Assembly: GCF_016921115.1 (NCBI RefSeq)
Contig: NZ_JAFFZS010000033.1
Location: 17,432 to 81,431 of the forward strand
Origin: Streptomyces actuosus
GTDB lineage: Bacteria; Actinomycetota; Actinomycetes; Streptomycetales; Streptomycetaceae
DNA: 64,000 bases
Direction: 5' to 3'
The notes below the pieces were generated by a model, which ran no database searches, was not told where the DNA came from, and was given only the letters and a program-made list of their open reading frames with translations. Positions 17,917 through 27,654 of the stretch are shown here, piece by piece. The position numbers and the translations under genes were made by a program. Numbering within the stretch: position 1 is the first letter of the stretch; the number at the start of each line of letters is the position of its first letter.

Positions 17917-18896
17917 CAGAAGTGAGCAACGACCTTCCCCTCGTCCAGAGCGGCGGCTGCGGCGACGGCTGCGGCTGCGGCGACGGCACCGACGAGGCAT
18001 ACCTGGAGTGCGGGCTCGACCCCGCGCTCGCGCAGCTCCTGGCCGACGCCGGACTCGACCCCGTCGAGGTCGAGGACATCGCCAACGTGGCCGTCCAGGA
18101 GGACCTCGACCACGGCGTGGACGTGACGACCGTCGCGACCATCCCCGAGGACGCGGTCGCCACCGCCGACTTCGTCGCCCGGGAGGCGGGCGTCGCGGCC
18201 GGTCTGAGGGTCGCCGAGGCGGTCCTGTCCGTGGTGTGCACCGACGAGTTCGAGGTCGAGCGGCACGTCGAGGACGGCGACCGGGTGGAGGCCGGGCAGA
18301 AGCTGCTGTCGGTCACCTCGCGCACCCGCGACCTGCTCACCGCCGAGCGCAGCGCCCTGAACATCCTCTGCCGCCTGTCGGGCATCGCGACCGCCACGCG
18401 CGCATGGGCGGACGCCCTGGAGGGCACCAAGGCGCGCGTGCGTGACACCCGCAAGACGACCCCGGGGCTGCGCTCCCTGGAGAAGTTCGCGGTGCGCTGC
18501 GGCGGAGGCGTCAACCACCGCATGTCGCTGTCCGACGCGGCTCTGGTGAAGGACAACCACGTGGTCGCCGCGGGCGGCGTCGCCCGGGCCTTCGAGGCGG
18601 TACGGGAGGCCTTCCCGGAGGTGCCGATCGAGGTCGAGGTCGACACCCTGCACCAGCTGCGCGAGGTCGTCGACGCCGGCGCGGACCTGATCCTGCTGGA
18701 CAACTTCACGCCCGGCGAGTGCGAGGAGGCCGTCGGGCTGGTGGGCGGGCGGGCGCTGCTGGAGGCGTCGGGCCGGCTGACGCTCCGGACGGCGCGCGCC
18801 TACGCCGACACGGGCGTCGACTTCCTCGCCGTAGGCGCTCTGACCCACTCGTCGCCGATCCTCGACATCGGCCTGGACCTGCGCGGGGCGGAGTAA
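17913..18896 (+). CDS. nadC: Quinolinate phosphoribosyltransferase with Cys-rich N-terminus
   Basis: Makes nicotinate mononucleotide from quinolinate and PRPP. 327 residues if GTG 17913 is used (overlapping nadB by 4 bp); GTG 17922 is an alternative. Family motifs: DHGVDVTTVATIPED, DLLTAERSALNILCRLSGIA, DTRKTTPGLRSLEKFAV, GGGVNHRMSLSDAALVKDNH and LLDNFTP. Odd feature: residues 14-25 read GGCGDGCGCGDG, giving Cys16, 20 and 22 plus Cys33, a metal-site-like cluster that the common NadC fold does not need. Confidence 0.95.
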   Translation: MTEVSNDLPLVQSGGCGDGCGCGDGTDEAYLECGLDPALAQLLADAGLDPVEVEDIANVAVQEDLDHGVDVTTVATIPEDAVATADFVAREAGVAAGLRVAEAVLSVVCTDEFEVERHVEDGDRVEAGQKLLSVTSRTRDLLTAERSALNILCRLSGIATATRAWADALEGTKARVRDTRKTTPGLRSLEKFAVRCGGGVNHRMSLSDAALVKDNHVVAAGGVARAFEAVREAFPEVPIEVEVDTLHQLREVVDAGADLILLDNFTPGECEEAVGLVGGRALLEASGRLTLRTARAYADTGVDFLAVGALTHSSPILDIGLDLRGAE

Positions 18897-18901
18897 CAGC
18901 C

Positions 18902-19699
18902 ATGCTCCTCACGATCGACGTCGGGAACACGCACACCGTTCTGGGCCTCTTCGACGGTGAGGACATCGTCGAGCACTGGCGCATCTCCACGGACGCGCGC
19001 CGCACCGCCGACGAGCTGGCCGTACTGCTCCAGGGCCTGATGGGCATGCATCCCCTGCTCGGCGACGAGCTGGGTGACGGCATCGACGGCATCGCGATCT
19101 GCGCGACCGTGCCGTCGGTGCTGCACGAACTGCGCGAGGTGACGCGCCGCTACTACGGCGACGTGCCGGCCGTCCTCGTGGAGCCGGGCGTGAAGACGGG
19201 CGTGCCGATCCTGACCGACAACCCCAAGGAGGTCGGCGCCGACCGCATCATCAACGCCGTCGCGGCCGTCGACCTGTACGGCGGGCCGGCGATCGTCGTC
19301 GACTTCGGCACGGCGACGACGTTCGACGCTGTCAGCGCGCGCGGGGAGTACGTCGGCGGTGTCATCGCGCCCGGCATCGAGATCTCCGTCGAGGCACTGG
19401 GCGTCAAGGGCGCCCAGCTGCGGAAGATCGAGGTGGCCCGGCCGCGCAGTGTGATCGGCAAGAACACCGTCGAGGCGATGCAGGCCGGCATCGTCTACGG
19501 GTTCGCCGGGCAGGTCGACGGCGTCGTCAGCCGGATGGCGCGCGAGCTCGCCGACGACCCCGCGGACGTGACGGTGATCGCCACCGGCGGCCTCGCCCCG
19601 ATGGTGCTGGGAGAGTCCGCGGTGATCGACGAGCACGAGCCGTGGCTGACGCTGATCGGCCTCCGCCTGGTCTACGAGCGGAACGTGTCCCGCATGTGA
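18902..19699 (+). CDS. coaX: Type III pantothenate kinase
   Basis: Phosphorylates pantothenate, the first committed CoA step. 265 residues with the ASKHA-fold signatures LLTIDVGNTHTVLGLFDG, VGADRIINAVAAVDLYGG, IVVDFGTATTFDAV, YVGGVIAPGI and VIATGGLAP. The ATG at 18902 is 5 bp after the nadC stop, so it closes the DUF2520-panC-nadB-nadC-coaX operon; it uses the product of panC two genes upstream. A strong terminator follows. Confidence 0.95.
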   Translation: MLLTIDVGNTHTVLGLFDGEDIVEHWRISTDARRTADELAVLLQGLMGMHPLLGDELGDGIDGIAICATVPSVLHELREVTRRYYGDVPAVLVEPGVKTGVPILTDNPKEVGADRIINAVAAVDLYGGPAIVVDFGTATTFDAVSARGEYVGGVIAPGIEISVEALGVKGAQLRKIEVARPRSVIGKNTVEAMQAGIVYGFAGQVDGVVSRMARELADDPADVTVIATGGLAPMVLGESAVIDEHEPWLTLIGLRLVYERNVSRM

Positions 19700-19705
19700 G
19701 CCCCC

Positions 19706-19750
19706 GCCCGTCCCGGTGCACGCGCCGACCGCGCGTGCGCCGGGACGGGG
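19706..19750 (+). terminator. Terminator of the panC-nadBC-coaX operon
   Basis: Arms 19706-19725 and 19731-19750 pair at about 18 of 20 positions around a 5-nt loop, starting 6 nt after the coaX stop codon. Confidence 0.7.
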
Positions 19751-19862
19751 TGGTGACCGTCTGTGGTCGGGACCTCCAGGCGGGTGGCTCGCGGCGCCAC
19801 GCCCGCGCGTCACACCCGCACCATGTGTCGGGTTTGTCCGATTAGCGCGTATCGTCGGCTGC

Positions 19863-20576
19863 ATGCCCACGCCATACGGATCCCGCGGCGGCATGGCGTT
19901 CGGTGTGGAGGAGCTGCGTGTGCTCCGCCGCGCCCTCGCCCTCGCCCTCCATCCCGGTACCGCCTCAGCCGAGGACGTGCAGGACTGCCTCCGGCTCGCC
20001 GAGTCGCTGGACGAGGCGACGCGGGAGGGGGTCAGGCTGCGCGCCTTTCTCGTGGCCGACCTCGGCCGCTACCGTGCCGCCCTGCCCGGAACCGCCGCCG
20101 GCTACCTCACGCTCCTGGAGGAAGCGCTGGGTGCCGGGTACCGGCCGGTCGCGGACGACCTCGCCGCGCTGCGCGCGCTGCGTGGAAACCCGGCGGCGGC
20201 GGTCCTGCTGGAGCGCTGCCAGGCCCTCGCCGAACAGGACGTACGCACGCGCCTGGCGCGCGGAACGGCCCGTCCCGGCGCCCTCCCCGACGTTCCCGCC
20301 GTTCCCCCCTCACGCGCGCGCCTGCTGGCCCTTCCGGGCGGCCTCGCCGCGGACCTGCCCGCCGCCGTGGGGGAAACGGCCGGAAAGCCCGCCGGGAACG
20401 GTGAGCCGCAGCGGAAGCCCTCCGAGAAGCCCGCCGGGCCCGGCCCCCGCCCCGCGGCGCCGAAGCCGGAGCCGGGACCCGCCCGCAAGCCCGTTCCGAC
20501 GCCGGGCGAGGTCTTTCCCCGCCGCAAGCCGACGCCGCCGCCGGAGCACCCGCCCCAGCAGCTCGCGGCAGGCTGA
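19863..20576 (+). CDS. Conserved hypothetical with Pro/Lys-rich tail
   Basis: 237 residues. The first ~150 are helical and look folded (VEELRVLRRALALALHPG, AEDVQDCLRLAESLDE, AAGYLTLLEEALGAGYRPV); the last ~85 are Pro/Lys/Gly-rich and probably disordered. No membrane segment or catalytic motif is visible. ATG 19863 is the first Met after a TATCGT hexamer (19851-19856), a candidate -10. It sits between coaX and a tiny membrane protein, an order I recall from other Streptomyces. Function not recognised. Confidence 0.65.
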   Translation: MPTPYGSRGGMAFGVEELRVLRRALALALHPGTASAEDVQDCLRLAESLDEATREGVRLRAFLVADLGRYRAALPGTAAGYLTLLEEALGAGYRPVADDLAALRALRGNPAAAVLLERCQALAEQDVRTRLARGTARPGALPDVPAVPPSRARLLALPGGLAADLPAAVGETAGKPAGNGEPQRKPSEKPAGPGPRPAAPKPEPGPARKPVPTPGEVFPRRKPTPPPEHPPQQLAAG

Positions 20577-20627
20577 TTCGCCCCACCCCGCCCGAAACCC
20601 CCCACCCCGCGTGGCTACTCTTGAGCC

Positions 20628-20807
20628 ATGGACTACGTCTCCGCGCTCGTGCCCCCGCTCGTCATGGCCGTGTTCTTCGTCGGCGTGATCCGGGTGATCG
20701 TGAAGACCCAGGGCGGGTCCAACAAGGCCAAGGAGGACGCGGCGGTCGACGCCGTGCTGGCCCGCGCCGAGGGCGCCCGCCGGACCTCCCCCGGCACCGA
20801 CGCCTGA
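20628..20807 (+). CDS. Small single-pass membrane protein (59 aa)
   Basis: Starts MDYVSALVPPLVMAVFFVGV: one N-terminal membrane helix of about 20 residues, then a charged cytosolic tail (IRVIVKTQGGSNKAKEDAAV) of ~35 residues. Compact, with an ATG and a clean stop, and codons ending mostly in G/C. It resembles small conserved Streptomyces membrane proteins of unknown function. No close Shine-Dalgarno is seen; TGGCTACTCTTGAGCC precedes the ATG and TACTCT could be a -10 of a leaderless transcript. Confidence 0.65.
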   Translation: MDYVSALVPPLVMAVFFVGVIRVIVKTQGGSNKAKEDAAVDAVLARAEGARRTSPGTDA

Positions 20808-20988
20808 GGCCGGCGCGCCGCAGGGCGTGCCGACCTCAGGGGCCGCCTCGCCGGCGGCCCCTCGACCGGCGTACGGTGTCCGCCCGCGTGCGTACCCGTG
20901 GAGTCGTACGCCCCTTTCGCCCCCGTTCGGGCCTGAACGTGCACGTCCGGCACGCCAGGGCCGACATCTCCCACTATGGTGCTGAGTT

Positions 20989-21429
20989 GTGCCTCGCCCA
21001 TTGGGAGAACTCGAAGACGCGGTCATGACACGGGTGTGGAAGTGGAACCGCCCTGTCACCGTTCGAGAAGTCCTGGAAGACCTCCAGCAGGAACGGTCGA
21101 TCGCCTACACCACGGTGATGACCGTTTTGGACAATCTCCATCAGAAGGGCTGGGTCCGCCGTGAGGCGGAAGGCCGGGCCTATCGATATGAGGCGGTCTC
21201 CACCAGGGCCGCCTACGCGGCGGCGCTCATGAACGACGCCTGGGCGCAGAGCGACAACCCCGCCGCCGCGCTCGTCGCCTTCTTCGGCATGATGAGCGAC
21301 GAACAGCGCCAGGCCCTGCGTGATGCACTGCGCATCGTCGGTGACGGCGAAACATCCTCGGAACCCGCACCCGGCGGGGAAGCCGGTGCGGAGAACCCCG
21401 GCTCGGCATCCGGGGGTGGCGGGCGATAG
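20989..21429 (+). CDS. BlaI/MecI/CopY-family repressor
   Basis: 146 residues, GTG start. Winged helix typical of BlaI: LGELEDAVMTRVWKWNRPVT, then VREVLEDLQQERSIAYTTVM with TVLDNLHQKGWVRREAEGR. The C-terminal dimerisation part is followed by a disordered Gly/Glu tail. No beta-lactamase or BlaR1 protease gene is adjacent, so its target may lie elsewhere. ACGTGCACGT (20937-20946) is a palindrome in its upstream region that could be an autoregulatory site (inference). Confidence 0.86.
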   Translation: MPRPLGELEDAVMTRVWKWNRPVTVREVLEDLQQERSIAYTTVMTVLDNLHQKGWVRREAEGRAYRYEAVSTRAAYAAALMNDAWAQSDNPAAALVAFFGMMSDEQRQALRDALRIVGDGETSSEPAPGGEAGAENPGSASGGGGR

Positions 21430-21438
21430 CGTCCGCTC

Positions 21439-21987
21439 ATGTCAGCAGAGAGTCCCTCCGCCGAGAGTCGCGAGGCCACGACTAAAGCCATCACGGTCCG
21501 GCGGGCCCGCACCAGCGATGTTCCCGCCGTCCGCCGGCTCCTGGACGCGTACGTCCGCGGCGGCATCCTGCTCGACAAAGCGACGGTGACGCTTTACGAG
21601 GACATCCAGGAGTTCTGGGTCGCGGAACGGGACGACAACGCCGAGGTCGTCGGCTGTGGCGCCCTGCACGTGATGTGGGAAGACCTGGCCGAAGTCCGCA
21701 CTCTCGCGGTGAAGCCCGGCCTGAAGGGCGCCGGCGTCGGTCATCGGGTGCTGGAGAAGTTGCTGCAGACCGCCCGCTGGCTCGGTGTTCGCCGCGTTTT
21801 CTGTCTGACCTTCGAAGTCGACTTCTTCGGCAAGCACGGCTTCGTGGAGATCGGCGAGACGCCGGTCGACACCGATGTCTACGCAGAGCTGATGCGTTCC
21901 TATGACGAGGGCGTCGCGGAGTTCCTCGGCCTCGAACGAGTGAAACCCAACACCTTGGGCAACAGCCGGATGCTTCTGCATCTGTGA
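21439..21987 (+). CDS. argA: GNAT amino-acid N-acetyltransferase, likely N-acetylglutamate synthase
   Basis: 182 residues. A single GNAT domain: VRRARTSDVPAVRRLLDAYV, acetyl-CoA loop VKPGLKGAGVGHRVLEKLL, and VDFFGKHGFVEIGETP. The short form matches the actinobacterial ArgA-type (mycobacterial Rv2747-like) synthase that makes N-acetylglutamate, first step of arginine synthesis. ATG 21439 lies 9 bp after the blaI-like stop, so the two are probably co-transcribed. Assignment to ArgA rather than another acetyltransferase rests on family resemblance. Confidence 0.78.
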   Translation: MSAESPSAESREATTKAITVRRARTSDVPAVRRLLDAYVRGGILLDKATVTLYEDIQEFWVAERDDNAEVVGCGALHVMWEDLAEVRTLAVKPGLKGAGVGHRVLEKLLQTARWLGVRRVFCLTFEVDFFGKHGFVEIGETPVDTDVYAELMRSYDEGVAEFLGLERVKPNTLGNSRMLLHL

Positions 21988-22119
21988 TCGTCAACGGGCG
22001 CCGGCATCTGACAGAGGGATCTGCCGCCTATTCCGCTCGGCTGCGCCTGCCCCGGTTCCCTATGTCCGAAACGCGCACCTTTCCGGTCCGGAGGAGGCAG
22101 CCGGTCTCCGCCGGGGGTT

Positions 22120-22185
22120 TGTGTTTTTCCAGCAAAAGCGGTTTGCTTTCCGACGTACTGCAGTACTGCATATAACAAGGGGCGG
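22120..22185 (+). promoter_or_regulatory. AT-rich lsr2 upstream region with 12-bp palindrome
   Basis: The stretch is markedly richer in A/T than its surroundings (GTTTGTGTTTTTCC, AAAAGCGGTTTGCTTTCC, CATATAACAAGG). GTACTGCAGTAC at 22155-22166 is a perfect palindrome and TACTGCA is repeated at 22156 and 22164. TATAAC (22171-22176) could be a -10; no good -35 at 17 bp is seen. Lsr2 prefers AT-rich DNA, so autoregulation is plausible. Confidence 0.5.
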
Positions 22186-22244
22186 CGAAACGGCGGGACG
22201 CCGCGGGGCCCCATGCCCTCACGTTATCGATGAAAGGAAATCCG

Positions 22245-22580
22245 GTGGCACAGAAGGTTCAGGTCCTTCTTGTCGACGACCTCGACGGCGGCGAGGCGGA
22301 CGAGACCGTGACGTTCGCGCTGGACGGCAAGACGTACGAGATCGACCTCACGACCGACAATGCGGACAAGCTGCGCGGCCTTCTCGAGCCCTATCTGAAG
22401 GGCGGTCGCCGTACCGGAGGCCGCGCCTCTGGCGGGCGTGGAAAGGCGCGTGCCGCTTCCGGCGGCAACCAGGACACGGCTGCGATCCGCGCCTGGGCGA
22501 AGGAGAACGGTTTCGAGGTCAACGACCGCGGCCGTGTCCCGGCGTCCATCCGCGAGGCCTACGAGAAGGCCAACGGCTGA
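22245..22580 (+). CDS. lsr2: Lsr2 nucleoid-associated xenogeneic silencer
   Basis: 111 residues. N-terminal oligomerisation domain (VQVLLVDDLDGGEADETVTF) and C-terminal AT-hook-like DNA-binding domain (AIRAWAKENGFEVNDRGRVP), with the RGR minor-groove motif and a basic Gly/Arg linker between. It bridges and silences AT-rich, often acquired, DNA. GTG 22245 was chosen over ATG 22230 because AAAGGAAA sits 5 nt upstream and the family starts MAQKVQ. The 3' end overlaps the convergent gene by 22 bp. Confidence 0.95.
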   Translation: MAQKVQVLLVDDLDGGEADETVTFALDGKTYEIDLTTDNADKLRGLLEPYLKGGRRTGGRASGGRGKARAASGGNQDTAAIRAWAKENGFEVNDRGRVPASIREAYEKANG

Positions 22581-23473
22581 GCACAGGTACGCCTCAGCCG
22601 GATCCGGTGGCAGTGCGTGGCCACCGTGTCCACGAGCCGTACCAGATCCGGGGTGCCGCCGGTGCTCCCCAGGGCGGTCAACGACGGGAGCGAGGCCTCG
22701 ACCTCGCGTCCCGGCACGGGGGGCCGCAGCCACACGGTGGTCGGCTGCACCGTGTCCGAGCGACTCAGGGTCAGCGATTCCGGTTCGGGGGAGCCGGACG
22801 CCGGCCCGGGGTCCGGAGGTGCAGGCGCCGGCCCGGGGTCCGGAGGTGCAGGCGCCACGGAGCGGGGGCCGTATGCCTCCGCCGCGTCCCACGCCGCGGT
22901 GCGTGCCGACGCCGTGCCCCGTGATCCCGGTGCCGCATGTGCCGCGCTCGGTTCGGTGTCGTGTCCGTCCTGTCCGTTGCGCCTGTCCTGCGTGTCCGGG
23001 CCCCTGCCGGGGCCGCGGTGCGCGGTGTGCGACGGCCCGGAGGCCGGCCGGGGCCAGGAGCGCCGGGAGGGCTCGGGGATCCCGGAGGGCCTGGTGAGTC
23101 CGGCGGGTGGCGGCGGCGCGTCCATCTTCGCGCCCGTGCCGAGGGCCCTCAGGTCCAGCGGCAGGCCACCCCACTCCAGCCACTCCAGCAGGCCCGGCAG
23201 CTCCTCCGCGCTGCCCGCGGCCACGAGCAGGGCCATCCGGTCGCCCCTCAGGGCAACCGGACAGCCCGCGGGCACACGCTGCAGCGCGGCACGGCCCGCC
23301 TGCGCCGGAACGTCCAGTACGTCGAAGCGCACGCCCAGCGGCAGCCTCAGCGGCTCCCCGGGCACCGTCGGCCACCCCAGTTCGTTCTCGTACCAGCGCC
23401 GCACCCGGGTGTTCGCCCCGGGCGGTCGGCGGGGAGGAGGGACCGTGGGCCATGGAGGTGCTGCGCCAGCCAT
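22559..23473 (-). CDS. Proline-rich protein with a conserved N-terminal domain, possibly primase/polymerase-related
   Basis: About 304 residues from ATG 23473. Residues ~20-115 are compact (RRWYENELGWPTVPGEPLRL, GVRFDVLDVPAQAGRAALQR, GDRMALLVAAGSAEELPGLL, EWLEWGGLPLDLRALG) and resemble the accessory domain of actinobacterial proteins annotated as bifunctional DNA primase/polymerase-like, but no catalytic acidic motif is seen. The middle is Pro/Ala/Asp low complexity with a 9-residue tandem repeat; the end (IRLRRTCAQPLAFS) resembles a conserved tail. The frame stays open upstream to 23920, so the start is uncertain. Function unknown. Confidence 0.6.
   Translation of the reverse strand: MAGAAPPWPTVPPPRRPPGANTRVRRWYENELGWPTVPGEPLRLPLGVRFDVLDVPAQAGRAALQRVPAGCPVALRGDRMALLVAAGSAEELPGLLEWLEWGGLPLDLRALGTGAKMDAPPPPAGLTRPSGIPEPSRRSWPRPASGPSHTAHRGPGRGPDTQDRRNGQDGHDTEPSAAHAAPGSRGTASARTAAWDAAEAYGPRSVAPAPPDPGPAPAPPDPGPASGSPEPESLTLSRSDTVQPTTVWLRPPVPGREVEASLPSLTALGSTGGTPDLVRLVDTVATHCHRIRLRRTCAQPLAFS
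22800..22853. repeat. 27-bp perfect tandem duplication inside the proline-rich gene
   Basis: Unit 22800-22826 is repeated exactly at 22827-22853, encoding two copies of a PPDPGPAPA-like nonapeptide on the minus strand. Confidence 0.9.
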
Positions 23474-23903
23474 GCCACGTGCAACCGCCGGAAGGCCGTT
23501 CGGGTTACGCTGGGTGTTCCGCTGTGCGCCGAGCGTGCTGTTCGAGCGGGCGGGCCGGGGTGCCGGGAGGCGCAAGGTTGTTCGCCCATAGCGGAGGGGA
23601 CCGGTGCACGCGGCATGGACCGTCGGTGGCTGCGGGTAAGACATCCCTAGTGGGAGGGGGCGACACGCAGGGCAGGCCGTCTCACGTTCGCCATCGGCGT
23701 ACTGGCGACTGGGGTATCTGCCTGGCCTGCGGGAACATCGTCTCGCACCATCGGGTTGGAGGAGATGTCGGCGTTCGGGGTCAGGAGGCCATCGACGGTG
23801 TCGGCAGTTGGAATGAGCGGTCCCCGCTTGCGGGACTAAGCTGCGGAAGGACAGGGAGGGGAAGTTCCCCCCACTGCCTGACCGCTCTGAGGAGCGATTA
23901 ACG
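23474..23903 (+). promoter_or_regulatory. clpC upstream region with ClgR-like box
   Basis: 430 bp without a gene. GTTCGC-CCATA-GCG at 23580-23593 matches the GTTCGC-N5-GCG consensus I recall for Streptomyces ClgR, the activator of clp and lon genes. A second exact match lies just inside the divergent gene at 23411-23424. A GTCCCCGC-TT-GCGGGAC hairpin (23820-23836) and a TAAGCT hexamer lie ~60 bp before the clpC ATG; the latter lacks a good -35. Confidence 0.5.
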
Positions 23904-26429
<2,526 letters not shown>

Positions 26430-26448
26430 GCGTCGTGGTCAGCCCCGA

Positions 26449-26483
26449 GGGGGCCGGTGCTTTCGAGCACCGGCCCCCTTCGG
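26449..26483 (+). terminator. clpC terminator
   Basis: GGGGGCCGGTGC (26449-26460), loop TTTCGA, GCACCGGCCCCC (26467-26478), then TTCGG: a perfect 12-bp stem 20 bp after the stop codon. Confidence 0.8.
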
Positions 26484-26562
26484 CGTGTTCCGGGCGGCCC
26501 GCTGCCGACGGCCCGGCAGCGGGCCGCAGTGGGCGCCGAGCGGCGTCCGGGCCGCGCAGCCG

Positions 26563-27204
26563 TCAGGACAGCTGGCCGTCGTAGTCCGGCAGCTTGAACG
26601 TCCGCTCGGCGTGGCCGCCGGACAGGTCGGTGGCGCTGTTGCCGATGTTGGCGATGATCGTGTAGCCCCGGGACTCGATGGCGGTGCGCTGCGCGGTCTT
26701 GTAGGCGGAGACGCTCTTGAAGAGGTCGAACAGACCGCGGACGTACAGGCCGGAGACCCGGTAGCCGTCGTGTTCGAGGTTGTACTCGGTCGGCAGGTAG
26801 ATGATGCCGGGGCGGGCGGTGACGAAGAAGAGGGCGACGCCGTGCTCCTGGGCGTACCGGGCCACCTCGCGGACCGGCTTGTTGGCCGGCTGCGGGAAGG
26901 TGAAGCCGAAGTCGGTCTCCAGGGTGGTGTTGTCGACGTCGAAGACGATCGCCTGCTTCTCGCCCGGCCGGCTCTGCGCGATCCGCTGCCGCAGGTACGG
27001 CAGCGCCTCGTCCATGACGGCCCGGCAGTCCTGCTGCCAGGTGTCGTAGTCGACCTTGTCCGAGGCCGAGGTCTGGACGGCGGTGACGGCCGCGGGGGCG
27101 CCGGAGGGGGGCGCCGCCTCTGCCGGGGCGGTGACCGCCACGAGGGCGGTCGCGGAGGCGGCGACCAAGGATGCTCGCTGCCACCAGGTGCGTCGGTGGG
27201 TCAT
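26563..27204 (-). CDS. Secreted HAD-superfamily acid phosphatase
   Basis: 213 residues. Signal peptide: MTHRRTWWQR basic start, hydrophobic core, and a likely AEA/AP cleavage near residue 30. The mature protein has HAD motif I IVFDVDNTTLETD, motif II FFVTARPG and ANIGNSATD for motif IV, matching the HAD IIIB (acid phosphatase, plant VSP-like) group. It should dephosphorylate organic phosphates outside the cell. ATG 27204 is supported by GAGAGGA upstream. Divergent from the M23 peptidase gene across 450 bp. Confidence 0.85.
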   Translation of the reverse strand: MTHRRTWWQRASLVAASATALVAVTAPAEAAPPSGAPAAVTAVQTSASDKVDYDTWQQDCRAVMDEALPYLRQRIAQSRPGEKQAIVFDVDNTTLETDFGFTFPQPANKPVREVARYAQEHGVALFFVTARPGIIYLPTEYNLEHDGYRVSGLYVRGLFDLFKSVSAYKTAQRTAIESRGYTIIANIGNSATDLSGGHAERTFKLPDYDGQLS

Positions 27205-27654
27205 GTGGGGGGTCCTCTCACGTCCGTACGTTGCCGTTGATGAGTGCATGATCGGTGGTGAGGGTGGCGCGAGAGGAACCGTAGGGTTACCGGACAGTAA
27301 GTGGCTAGAGGCCTGCGCCACATTGAGGAACTCATTGATCTCGGTGTCCGGTGACATGCCGCACAGGCGATTTGTCCGTTACTACGCGGAATAGTGAGAT
27401 CTTCGATTGCCTCCAATCCTGACCAAAGGGACATCGAGCCCCGAATCAGCTGGCTGTTTTTCAAGTCTTGTGGTGATTTGCCCCAAGTGGCTGGTCTGTC
27501 AAGGAGTCGGAAGTTTTGAGCTGATGTACTAGCTTCCGTCGTAGATCACACGTTTGGGACTGTGTGGGGGTCGGGGTTACCAAGGACGAGCCCATCCGGC
27601 GGACACCTGTCGCGTCGGGTGGCGTTTCTCTGTCCCCGTCCTCCTGAGGTTTCG
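27205..27654. promoter_or_regulatory. Long AT-enriched divergent intergenic region
   Basis: 450 bp with no gene, lower in GC than the rest of the window (27360-27545 in particular). It must hold promoters for the phosphatase (minus) and the M23 peptidase (plus). CCGAATCAGCTGGCTG at 27451-27466 recalls part of the c-di-AMP ydaO riboswitch, but the rest of that motif is missing. No confident promoter is called. The GC dip makes it a candidate Lsr2 target. Confidence 0.35.

Noticed and set aside
27433..27654. c-di-AMP (ydaO-type) riboswitch before the M23 peptidase
   Set aside because: Only a CCGAATCAGCTGGCTG fragment recalls the motif; the GGGG(A/T)GAA, GGTAGGG and closing stem parts are absent. 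A covariance search would settle it.
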